The notes under the pieces: generated by a model
Seen by the model: the letters and a program-made list of their open reading frames with translations, nothing else
What the model was told of the DNA's origin: nothing
Database searches by the model: none
In this document: piece by piece, positions 45,030 to 54,120 of the stretch
Position numbering within the stretch: position 1 is the stretch's first letter
Layout of the letters: every line of letters begins with the position of its first letter
Made by a program: the position numbers and the translations under genes
Source of the DNA: Spirometra erinaceieuropaei
Lineage: Eukaryota; Platyhelminthes; Cestoda; Diphyllobothriidea; Diphyllobothriidae
Assembly: GCA_902702965.1 (NCBI GenBank)
Contig: CACRXP010000709.1
Location: forward strand, 51,044 to 115,043
DNA: 64,000 bases
Direction: 5' to 3'

Positions 45030-45215
45030 ACGAGACAACGGGCCCGTGACCCAATGGTTAGAGGCGTTGGACTTATAACTAACAGGTGGCGAGTTCGAGC
45101 CCCAAGTGTTACACACTTCGGGGTTGTGCATGACTGGCTGATGACGGCTAATGAGTTAGAAACGGCCATTCCAGTCTTCCTTGCCTTTGTTGGTAATAAC
45201 ATTCTGATAAAGTAT
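45030..45215 (+). mobile_element. tRNA-derived SINE
   Basis: The tRNA-like head GACCCAATGGTTAGAGGCG (A box), GGACTTATAACTAACAG (anticodon arm, closest to an Ile-UAU type) and GAGTTCGAGCCCC (B box) lies at 45047-45103. The tail has GACTGG, CTGATGA, a stem, GAAAC and CCAGTC (45132-45176), then CTTGCCTTTGTTGGTAATAA. Related copies at 47100-47256 and 63448-63620. The head is not a functional tRNA: the arms do not pair properly. Confidence 0.65.
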
Positions 45216-46054
45216 TTCTCGTAATCACACGAATCTGCCTGAAGTCACACACTGAACGTCAAAGCTGTCTAATAGGTGGAAACACTGAAACCTCTGCACT
45301 TGCTATTTCATCAGGTCTGATTCACCGCCAAGGTGCATGAGAGCCTTTCGGAGTGCAACGTCGGTACGAGTTGAATTATCAGGTTGACGGCAGCGTTAGA
45401 AACATAAACCGGGAGGCATCGTGAGTGTGAACGAGGTTAACGTTTAACTGCTGAGGCTTCCAAAGACTAGTAAGACCCTAGGCGAGTTGCGTGACTGAAG
45501 GCCGAGACAGCAGGTTTGCGAGGGCATCGAAAAGGGTCGCGATTGCCAATTGGTGAGCATAGTGTTAGGTGACTTTGGAAAGAAGAGGGCAGAAATCACT
45601 GACGGCAAACTGACTGCCAGAAATTCAAGACAGGAGGAGTCAGCCATGGCGTTTATGCCGTATTCGAACTTCCAGGAGTGACCGAGAACTATTATAAACT
45701 TCTCTTGGAGTATTTTGGCTTGCTGATTAGTGGTCACGCTGTCGTCGATATAGACCTCCACAAAGGACGGGCCATAACGTTATCTGCGTTTGCAAAAGTC
45801 CTGGAAATGATGCTCGGGGCAATTGACATCCGGTGAGAAGACTGAATTAAACAGACCTGCGAGAACACAACATGACCGATAGGACACCAGTGAAGGACAA
45901 GAAGGTAAGAGAAGAATAACTGGATAGGCTAGCATTGTTCAGCGCCCACGCAGAGCAACACAGTTATCTGTCTCAGGTCCAAAACTTCAGATAATGTACA
46001 GTGTATACACCCAGGGGTTGCCAGTTTGACGTCCAAACGCCAGTCTGAATAAGC
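45216..46054. other. Unassigned 840 bp
   Basis: The minus-strand frame 45761-45444 (105 residues, starting MEVYIDDSVTTNQQAKILQE) is the only notable one. YIDD followed by a helix is reminiscent of an RT motif C, but the other RT motifs were not found next to it, so it is left unnamed. Confidence 0.3.
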
Positions 46055-46590
46055 GTTCGACGTCAGTTTTGGTTGTAGCCTCAGCGCCAGTACTTCGGGG
46101 CTTTAAGGATTGTGTGCGTCTAATATGCCATTATTCAGCAAACCATGGCCCTCGCAGCCTGGTTTGCCCTGGCTATTCTCTGGCATCTAATTTCCTGCCG
46201 GTTGATGCACTTGCGCTCCCTCTGGGTATACAGGCGTGCGTATGGTTGTCCAGTGACCTGTGTCGTCTTCCTCCTCCTGGCCCGTTTTTGTTGTTGGTTA
46301 CAATCCTGATCAAGTGTTTGTTATGGACAAGGGGGTGTGGTGGTACGCCTAGGTGCGGGTCCGGCCGTGCCAGTCACCCTCGCCCTCTCCCGCCTCCGGT
46401 CTTCTTGACTCTGTCTTGACACCGATCCCAGGTGAGGGAGGAGGAGATAGTGCGGTAGACGCAGCGCAAGTCTACTCTCACTATAGATTAATTCACTCGC
46501 AAATAACCGTGCCTGCTCTCAACTTCCTGTGGAGCACACGGTGGACATCGTCAGACGCGACGGTTGAACTGTCAAGTCATGGTTGTGCAT
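46055..46590 (+). repeat. Dispersed repeat R, long copy
   Basis: Collinear with 2130-2650 over about 530 bp, including TTTGTTGTTGG, TACGCCTAGGTGCG, CCGCCTCCGGTC.TCTTGACT and TGCCTGC. Confidence 0.75.
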
Positions 46591-46864
46591 GAGCAATATG
46601 CGATGTTCTGCTGATGTCTGGCGTGCATGCGAGTGGGTCCGAAACTGCCCAACGAGATCAATCCCTGCCCTGAACTTCAACTGACAATGCGTGAGCATGT
46701 TGACACGCTCTTTGCCAAAATTACTGTAGATAAGTGGCTCGGACAGTTGGTGACTGACCATCCTCACACCATGGCAGTTCCATTACAATTGCGCCTGCTT
46801 AAGCGTATCATGCATGCTAACGGCATCCGTTCTTTCCAGGACCCGGAATCACTTCCTGCCATTA
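46591..46864. other. Nothing recognised
   Basis: Short stretch between repeats R and T. Confidence 0.35.
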
Positions 46865-48000
46865 AACCGTCAGGATTCATCGGAGGTAACTCAGCTGCAA
46901 GGGATTCTTCTGCCTGACCTTGGCTTGCTGTCTTCGTTTCTGTGCCGTAGAAGAACGCAGTCAAGGAAGCACGCCTATTTGGTCTCAGTTTCGTGTTGAA
47001 GAGGATGTCGCTCAGCCTATAGACCGTAATCTGATTGGTGAGAGCCACTCTACCATAAATAATCTTCTCGATCTGAATAGACAGGACAATCAGCCTGCGG
47101 CTCATTGATAAAGCATCCCACTCGATAACCAGTGATTCGGGGTTTGAACCCCCAGGTACTCCGCATTTGGGGTTGGCTAGAACTGACGTGTGACGGTTGA
47201 TAAGCCTGAAACGGTCATTCCAGTCTCATTATTCTTTATCGGTACACTATTACGTTTGTGGCGGTCAAGGATGTGAGATCAACTTAAACCACGCACAATA
47301 AGTTCGTTTCGTCTAATGGCAGCAGTCAGGGAGTTGGGAGGAATAGTTTAGTCTGTACACAGGGCAGGTTGCCGTAAGTTGGCTGTTTGCTTGCAACAGA
47401 GATAAGCGTCCGCTCCCGGAGAGTATCAGTCGCGGTGTGTTGTTTACGCGGGAGTGAGTGTCTGGGTCAGCAGGAGGGGGTGACTGCCTGAGGCTTGGTC
47501 GTGTGATTGGACAAATTAGGGGAGGAATAGGGGGCGCATGCTCACAAGGCGCGTGAGGTGATGAAAGTTTGTGAGGTCAGCCGACAGTCACTGGAGTTGG
47601 ACCGGAGGTGTCCCAGTTCAGACCGGCAGGGGTGGCTGTGTGTCAACAGCTGTCGCGACCATTGTTCGACAAAACGGAGCCGGAGAAAAGGGGAACTGGA
47701 ACGGTTGCTACACGTGCATCTGCTATTAGTCGCTATGCGACTGCCAACTAGGACTCTAGGCTGAGTCCCAAGGCACAATGGGACGTGTATGATCGACGAT
47801 CGTGATGATGGAACCTGAGATGATAATGTTGGGCATAGTAAACATGATGCATTTTGCTCATTCGCCCTGCCTATTCCGGAAAATGTACTTTTTTGGTGTA
47901 TGAAAGGATCCAAACTGTTTTATTAGGCAAAGTGTTGGTAAGTTTGGGCGAAAATCTAGTTTACCCTATATTTTGGCAATTTTCGATGCGAACGGCTGTC
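46865..48000 (+). repeat. Composite repeat T (tRNA-related), split by a solo LTR
   Basis: Parts 46865-47256 and 47713-48000 align with 63170-63970: CTGCCTGACCTT, GTTGAAGAGGATGTCGC, a GGTTTGAACCC B box at 47142-47152, GAAACGGTCATTCCAGTCTC, and finally GCTCATTCGCC and CGATGCGAACGGCTGTCCTAA. The open frame 47854-48198 lies inside and beyond T and is not taken as a gene. Confidence 0.7.
47257..47712 (-). mobile_element. Solo-LTR-like element (456 bp), reverse copy
   Basis: Reverse complement of the element at 43782-44207. + strand ends TGTGGCGGTCA and GGTTGCTACA. Flanks CGTT and CGTG. It interrupts repeat T, whose uninterrupted copy at 63590-63630 serves as the empty site. Confidence 0.7.
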
Positions 48001-48331
48001 CTAAACTTCGTTTGCGTATACGAGCATGTTTTTCCTTTTAGAAGGGAATATCTCTACTCCGAGATTTTTAGCAAACAACATTTGCCGCGGTTGAAAATTG
48101 ATTTTATGTGCGAGAAAAAGCGTGAGAAACTGGTTGCGAAAAAAAACAAGTTATTTTTAGAAACCTGGACGTTTTTTAGACTTCCAAAGGTCAGATAGGC
48201 AGATCTGTGCAGTTATGTGCCCTAAAGTGCAGTAATAAGGTCCACAGGCCAATCTTTAGTTTAAACGTGCCGATAGTGTCTTGCCTTCTGCAAATACGCT
48301 ACGGTTGACCGTCAAATGACCATCACCGCGT
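48001..48331. other. Nothing recognised
   Basis: AT-rich stretch after repeat T. Confidence 0.35.
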
Positions 48332-48396
48332 AGTATGAAATCTATATTGCAAAGGTATTATACGGTATAATACCTTTACAATGTGGACTTTATGCT
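48332..48396. repeat. Near loopless short palindrome
   Basis: Arms 48332-48363 and 48365-48396 pair (AAAGGTATTATAC and GTATAATACCTTT in the perfect centre) with a one-base loop. Confidence 0.8.
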
Positions 48397-48499
48397 GCTC
48401 GTAGTACTACTTATTTGTAGAATGGACATCACATGATTATTCCACAGTTTTTGATTGTCTTCGACTCGAATATTCATTGATATTTTGGGTCTGACCCGA

Positions 48500-49185
48500 A
48501 ATGACGTCTTCTGCCAATTCAATACTCAGAGAAAGGGTATAACTCGGTCTTCAAGAACTTTTCCAATTCCCGAGTAATTTTCAACCCGACCTGCAGTTGC
48601 ACTTGCATTCAAGGTTTCCAAATTACAGGCCGTATATTTTTCGCGTACGGAGAACTATATATTTCTCTACGGTATTAAGAGGAGATTATATGGGGTTCAT
48701 AAACTTTAGCAGTGGATTTGAGTCATATTGTAAACTTTACAAGTCACATTGCCAAATGCAGAGACACGACGTTCTACGAGCGGCCATTTCACGATATTAA
48801 AAAATTGCGCAATTAGAATCTTTTTAAAAACCGAATTATACCCTTCCATCGAGTATAGAATTGGCAGAAGACGTCATTTGCTACCGAATGAGCAAAAGAA
48901 TGAATATTTTTCGGCATGTTTTCAATGAAACATAGTTTAAGTTTTAGGGACACCGAAAATAAACGAGAAAAATGCACGCTAATTAAGTAGTCATTTCTAC
49001 AGAGTATAATTTCTGCATGCAGTCGGAAAGAAGTTTCTTTGAAAGCCTGAATCCTGAGGTCATTGATTTATTATGGAATTATGCTGCATGATGATTAATT
49101 TTACAACCCTACTTAATTAATCTTTTCGAAGCGAAAACGCACTTCGGAATTTCGGTTGACATTTCGTGAGTTAGCCCACCTACTG
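48500..49185. mobile_element. Family A MITE (A6), left end missing
   Basis: A right half and part of the left arm. Right end GAGTTAGCCCACCTACTG with TA at 49186-49187. The left terminus is lost near 48500. Confidence 0.8.
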
Positions 49186-49308
49186 TATATTATGACAGTT
49201 AAGCACCCACCGATCGGGTTACAGAACATGCTTTTTCCGTTGTGCCTTGAGACTCATACTAGAACCCTCGCAGGCAGTCGCACATCGACAAATATTAGAA
49301 ATAAATGA

Positions 49309-49360
49309 CATGGTACCGTCAATGACAAGGAAGACCGGTCTTGTCTTTGTCGGTACCATG
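49309..49360. repeat. Palindrome with 21-bp arms
   Basis: CATGGTACCG...GACAAG (49309-49329) is mirrored by CTTGTC...CGGTACCATG (49340-49360). The GACAAGGAAGAC part matches the SINE tail, so it is probably a tail-to-tail SINE junction. Confidence 0.7.
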
Positions 49361-49397
49361 CCATATATAGATATGCGTAAAGATTCGAGGTCCAGAC

Positions 49398-49438
49398 NNN
49401 NNNNNNNNNNNNNNNNNNNNNNNNNNNNNNNNNNNNNN
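49398..49438. other. Assembly gap (41 N)
   Basis: A run of N beside the inverted terminal-repeat pair. Confidence 1.
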
Positions 49439-49514
49439 TGTATCCCGTTCATCATCATCCCCAAAAGAAGACGAAGAAGAAGGAGAAATTGCATCGACCA
49501 CACTGTATTGTGCT

Positions 49515-49548
49515 GACGTTTCGGGCACTTCCTCGTTTCTATCATCAG
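49515..49548 (-). ncRNA. Hammerhead ribozyme, stem II weakened
   Basis: Minus strand: CTGATGA, an extra T, AGAAAC, loop GAGGAA, GTGCCC, then GAAACGTC. The core is intact, but stem II pairs poorly (GAAAC against GTGCC). Its twin at 50253 has a good stem but a mutated core. Confidence 0.6.
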
Positions 49549-50252
49549 AGTGGTGAGGTGTCCGTTCCTGCTATCCTGGAGTTGTTCTGTCTCGCCGCCT
49601 GTCTCATGTTACAGGCCTGCCGGACGCACGAACTCTGACCTGCCTTCTGGCTGAAGACTGGCGATCGGCTGTCGTGGTCGCTGCGACGTCTGTGTGTCCG
49701 TGGCCCTCCTTTCATAACCGCAAAGGCTGATCAGCTGCCGTTACATGTGCGAATCACGCTCGGCGGTTTGGGCGCGCCGGTGGGTCGATTTTTCGCGTTG
49801 GTCGTGTGACCTTCGGATGGCACTTTACCCCGCTGTGAAGGTGACAAGGTGCCGCGACTCGCTTGTCAGCGCTTGACCGACTGGAGCCTTGTACTTAGAG
49901 CCTGGTAGGCCGGATGAAGATCAATAGTCCTGTTGGTTGTGTCACCAAATTTTGAGCACAAGTCTGGCCATCCTGTCATTGGCTCGAGCGAGGACGCTTA
50001 CTTTCCCATAGGCGAAACTGTGTTTTTCCTATTGCATGAGGGCCCACGGGCACACAGACTTCTCAGCCACCACGACAGCCGGGCAGGGGGGGCAGAGGTC
50101 ACAGCAGCGCGCCAGCGGTCGCCCACGGAGAGACCAAAGCTAATCACCAGCCAGAAGGCAGGTCAGAGTTCGTGCCTCAGGCATGCCTATAACACGAGAC
50201 ATGCGGCGAGACGGAACAAATCCAGGATGGCAGGAACGGACACCCCACCAAT

Positions 50253-50286
50253 CTGATGATAGAAACGAGGAAGTTTCCGAACCGTC
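50253..50286 (+). ncRNA. Hammerhead ribozyme, core mutated
   Basis: CTGATGA, an extra T, stem II GAAAC/GTTTC with loop GAGGAA, then GAACCGTC in place of GAAACGTC. The A to C change hits the invariant GAAA, so activity is unlikely. Confidence 0.6.
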
Positions 50287-50433
50287 AGCTCAGATACAGC
50301 GTGGTCCATGCAATCGCTCCTTTTTCTTCTTCGTCTTCTCTTGGGGATGATGATGAGCGGGATAATTTATATGGACTTTGAATTTTCCATAGTGTTGATA
50401 TGTATATGGTCCAGTGCTCGTGCAAACAGTGAG

Positions 50434-51120
50434 GAGGTGAAGGTCGGCAAACGTGCGTTTTTTGGTCACTCCTAAGAAGACGCCTTGACCAAACTGTTTC
50501 GGAAACCTTCCCAGTAGCAAGGGTTCGCATATCATTCTCTGCTAGCCCTATTTTACGTGGAGAACGCAAGGATAGGCTGCTACCTCAGACCGCCTCAGTG
50601 TGCACCTACTCATTCACTTGCTCCTATGGAGCAGGTTATATTGGTCACACGAGTCGGCGCTTTTCCGAAAGAATACGAGAACACCTTCCCGCATGGCTGG
50701 CAAAAGGTGAAACTAGGAGAAAAGACAGCGCCATCCTTGCGCATGCAGTGGATTCAGGGCATCGTGTGGACCCCGCTGAAGCATTTATATGGTCCCCTCG
50801 AACTACCTTAAGCTACTGGGCCTGCGTCTGTTAGCAACAGCAGAATCGGCCGCCGTCAGATTACGAAAACAAACCCTCTGCGTCCAGAAGAACCTCGTTC
50901 AGGCTCCGCACTTATCGTGGTCAACGGTTGACTAACCACATACAACTTTCCGCACCCTTCCGTTCTTGCCTAGCCTGTATTTTTAAAACTAGCTTTTATC
51001 GATTTTTTTTCACTCACTGTACCCCGTCCCATATAACTATACTGGCCTGACGAGAAGCTATCGAAAGCAACTTTTGCTCGCCACATTGTCTTCTGAATAT
51101 AGCAATCGGGATTTTCACAA
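50434..51120 (+). mobile_element. 5'-truncated PLE with GIY-YIG remnant and 3' region
   Basis: Follows the right-hand terminal repeat directly. Coding remains run from about 50434 to 50834, then a 3' region shared with 28000-28330 (ACCACATACAACTTTCCGC, then CCCATATAACTATACTGG). Confidence 0.75.
50598..50834 (+). pseudogene. PLE GIY-YIG endonuclease fragment
   Basis: CTYSFTCSYGAGYIGHTSRR, FSERIREHLPAWLAKGE and SAILAHAVDSGHRVDPAEAF. The GIY tyrosine (TYSF), the YIG motif and the conserved Arg (SERIREH) are present. It belongs to the same subfamily as the elements at 1-2060 and 26380-28390, which share EHLP.WL and DSGH.VDP. It lacks the RT. Confidence 0.8.
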
Positions 51121-51417
51121 ATCTCTAATCATTTACGTCTAAGCTAGCAGTAAAAGTTATAATGCGACCGGTGAACAATACTTTCTGGGGAGAGGGAAGA
51201 TTGACGGTGTTCGGGCATGTTCAATACAGAAGAACTATGGTCTAGTTCTTTCAGGAAGGCAGAGGAACGGGAGGTATTTTAGTGAATTATGCTTGTACTT
51301 TGTCGCTGTAGCGTTGCGCGGAAGGATGTAAACCCGAGTATGCGGGTTTAACTTTGTCCATAGTGGCTCGATGGCCTAGATGAAAGCCCTCCGCTGTGCT
51401 TTTCTTATTCCGCGTAT
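51121..51417. other. Nothing recognised
   Basis: No supported feature. Confidence 0.35.
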
Positions 51418-51672
51418 TTGCGACCCAAAGCAACTGATAACGTGACCATGTCTGAGACAACGACCCTCTTTGTCGATGCTGCCTATCTCAAGGACGCCAA
51501 CATCTTCCGTCAAGTGCTAGGCAACGAGAAGGTCTTTGTGAACGAAAACAATGACGAAGGCCTCTCGATCGATCTGCTTAATTCAATAGATCACTGGCCT
51601 GATGATAAGCAGTCGAAGACGTGTGCCGGTCGGCCATCACTTTTTCAGGAAAAAATCCGATTGCACGATTAG
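51418..51672 (+). CDS. Unrecognised 84-residue open frame
   Basis: Encodes MRPKATDNVTMSETTTLFVD, then AAYLKDANIFRQVLGNEKVF and an acidic tail with SIDLLNSIDHWPDDKQS. There is no signal peptide, membrane segment or known motif. A second ATG at 51448 would give a 74-residue version. An adjacent downstream region (from 51730) is PLE-derived, but this frame does not match any PLE part seen here. It may be an exon, an element ORF or chance; composition looks protein-like. Confidence 0.2.
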   Translation: MRPKATDNVTMSETTTLFVDAAYLKDANIFRQVLGNEKVFVNENNDEGLSIDLLNSIDHWPDDKQSKTCAGRPSLFQEKIRLHD

Positions 51673-51729
51673 ATAACTTATCGATAATAAACTTTCGAAT
51701 CCACTGATTTCGAGACTCGTGCTAGAGGC

Positions 51730-52560
51730 GGTCTGGAAACGGTTCGAGTGGCTAGTTTTCAAACAGCACAGATCGAAATTCTGGACGCCCTTTGAGAATG
51801 ACACTTTCATCGACATCCAAAGAGATCAGGTGCTCCCTTAAGGGAAGAGCGTCTCGGATGCTGTCAGCTGCCTTCCCACAACACTTAGATTAGAGGTTGT
51901 ATATAGACCGAGGGTAACCGTCAGACACCGTGTATGAAGCCGAAAGACACACTATCATGGCAGGCAGAGTCTGAAGTCCTTTACCGGATCTGATGCCGTT
52001 TCGAACGAACAATTCGTCGGACAAACTGGGCGGTTACTCCGAACGTCAGTGACCGAACGTGTAGCATCAGTGAGGTAAAGCGACGTTAGTTCCCACATTA
52101 CGACTCATTCGACGGGATCTGGCCATATCCTCAAGTTTTTCGAGACCGAACTTCTTGCAGGAGGTGACAACCGCCTGAGCCGCGAGTTGTCCGAGTCACT
52201 TAGCTAACGCAGTCACCTTCCAGGCCCATTTTCTTTGCCGAAACTTTGCCTGAGCAAAATAATTAAGCACGCGGTGAGAGCGCGGGCGACCAATAGTTCC
52301 AGCTACAGCAAGTGAATTGTTCGAGGAATCGCCACGCGGAGAAGCAACAGCGGTGATGAAATCCCCGAGTAGAATTATATGCGACCCTCAGCTAATTATG
52401 CTACGCAAGTGGCTTCTTGGCCATTGAGTTCTTATAGCGATGCGCCCCTTATGCCTCTATTATGTTTTATCTGCGATTGTCTCTGATGATGGTTTCGAGT
52501 GAGAATCGAAGCACCGGGCCAAAAACTTCTTGTTTCAGCGATCGCATCTTCTTCTTCTGA
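51730..52560 (+). pseudogene. Highly decayed PLE with hammerhead relic
   Basis: Near 51765 the sequence ACAGCACAGATCGAAATTCTGG and FENDTFIDIQRDQV-like codons correspond to SKFWARYVDDAFVVIEQDQV of 39240. Then SDAVSCLPTTLRLEV (51850) and a broken GIY-YIG segment (52000-52200) with DNRLSRELSESL follow. A hammerhead relic ends it. Confidence 0.6.
52493..52526 (+). ncRNA. Hammerhead relic
   Basis: CTGATGA, an extra T, GGTTTC, loop GAGTGA, GAATC, then GAAGCACC. Stem II and GAAAC are damaged. It is followed by the PLE tail word CAGCGATCGCATC. Confidence 0.55.
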
Positions 52561-53684
52561 AATGCATCCTACGTCATCGTCTGCTCCTCTTCCTCTCTCT
52601 TTAAACCTCGGCAACAAACGTGAAGGAAAATCCCTTTGGCATTAGGAACGGCCGGCGATGTTATAACAATATTGAGCACTAATCGATCGCTTAGTAGTGA
52701 CAAATCTCGCTCACGACAAAACCGAATTCCAGCCGTGTTTTCTTTTGCCGTCACAAGATGAATTCCAGACCTGTCGCCTTGACTGTCGCAACATCTGATA
52801 TTTCCACGTTGACAGTTGTCGGGCTTGTAGCGGGCAGCCATTATGACCGGTCTGGCGTCATTGTTCAAGACTTCGCTGTCTCAAGGTCATTCATCCCTTT
52901 GCAATGAGCCGTTCCAGGCGTGCTGACCTGAAGTCACACGACCGACAGCTCGGATATACCTACGTCCGCACAGCCGCAGCTGCCCATGCGGCCACTTGAA
53001 CGCACCTCCTCCCTGCAACCACAACCTAAGTCACTGGGACACCACCCCCCGGCAAATGCAACACATGCTGACTGGACATCACTTGAGTTTGGCCCATGAG
53101 CCGACAAAAGCGGCTGTCACTACTATCTCGGGGACTCTCAGGCCTGATTGGACGCAGTCAACACCAGCCCTGGCTTCGCCGGTGGCCACTGCCGCCTGAG
53201 AGGACGACTCCGAGTTCTGGGATCTGATCCGAAGATGATATCGCACAGACAGGAACATACTCACACCTCTTGGTCGCAACAGGCTCCCTCAAATTACCTG
53301 GGCCACAAAGAAACTAAAATATCAGCGGGTATCACTCGTCGATTTGTTCCTCTGAGAATGCAGAATTTAACAATGTAGCAATCGGTAAGTATGATTTAAA
53401 AAGGCTAGGTCGTGTGCTGTATCCTTTAAATCGGGTTTAAGTGGTTTTCTGTGAATCGTCGTCACTTAACCTAAATCACTTCTGCCTGAATTATGGCGAT
53501 GAACACCTTTAATTGATATTATCAAATGCTACTAGGCACAACAATTCTCACGTACAAAATGTTCGGGGAAAATATGGACCGATTATTAGAATATACTGCA
53601 GTACCAAACTCCATTTGAAAAGACCCTGAGAGTGTCCAATTTTCTCACAATCTCTAATTGTCAAAAACCTGCTATAAGCAAACA
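52561..53684. other. Nothing recognised
   Basis: About 1.1 kb. Frames of up to 99 residues on both strands overlap each other without a domain or signal peptide. Confidence 0.35.
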
Positions 53685-53794
53685 GCAACTGCTATGAGCT
53701 GAATGTGACCCTGCATCCCTTGAGCTCAACTTATCAGCGGACTGCAGTGCGATTAAGATCGACCCATGATCGGAGTGGTAATTTTACCTAACCT

Positions 53795-53863
53795 GGATTA
53801 CCCTCTGCTTGGTTAAGATGGTCAACACTGAGCCGTCTGGGTCATAGAGAGATGACTATTTAA
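53795..53863 (+). promoter_or_regulatory. Putative core promoter of secreted-protein gene 3
   Basis: GGATTACCCT at 53795-53804 and TATTTAA at 53857-53863, again 62 bp start to start. ATG 42 bp after the TATA-like box. Confidence 0.6.
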
Positions 53864-53904
53864 TCGTCGCCTTCCGCCGAAGGGATCAGACGAGCGACCG
53901 CCAA

Positions 53905-54120
53905 ATGACAGTCTTGCAAGTGTTTGTAGGTCTTGTGCTCTGCGCTCTTCTCGTGTGCTCTCAGAAACCGGAACAGCCACCGAAAGGTCTGGATCGAGAG
54001 GACCTGGCCGAAATGCAACTTTCTGCTGTCCTGCTATTGGATATTGTCGAAAAGGCATCCCAGACACCGCCGGTGGATAGACTGGAATCATCAACAGTCA
54101 TGCCTGTAGATGACGATTAA
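53905..54120 (+). CDS. Small secreted acidic helical protein, member 3 (altered C-terminus)
   Basis: 71 residues. Signal peptide MTVLQVFVGLVLCALLVCSQ, then KPEQPPKG and the conserved core LDREDLAEMQLSAVLLLDIV and EKASQTPPVDRLES. The tail is STVMPVDDD, so the RLFN.T glycosylated end of the other two members is missing and the protein is shorter. The helical core is more conserved with member 2 than the signal peptide or the N-terminus of the mature part, as expected if selection kept the core. A possible ATTAAA signal follows at about 54145. It may be functional with a new tail or an early pseudogene. Function unknown. Confidence 0.68.
   Translation: MTVLQVFVGLVLCALLVCSQKPEQPPKGLDREDLAEMQLSAVLLLDIVEKASQTPPVDRLESSTVMPVDDD

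Larger units (their letters stand above)
49439..50370. repeat. Inverted pair of PLE terminal repeats, each with a hammerhead
   Basis: 49440-49790 and 50020-50370 are inverse complements (for example GGCAGGTCAGAGTTCGTGC on the + strand at 50158 pairs with 49630-49650). Each arm contains a hammerhead-like core, on the minus strand at 49515-49548 and on the + strand at 50253-50286. The centre (49790-50020) is unrecognised. Confidence 0.8.

Noticed and set aside
45047..45103. Functional tRNA-Ile gene
   Set aside because: A and B boxes are present, but the stems do not pair well and the sequence continues into a SINE tail shared with other copies.
47854..48198. 114-residue open frame
   Set aside because: Its first half lies in repeat T, whose other copy (63790-63960) does not keep the frame open.
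49219..49545. Open frames across 49398-49438
   Set aside because: They cross a 41-N gap and overlap the hammerhead-bearing inverted repeat.
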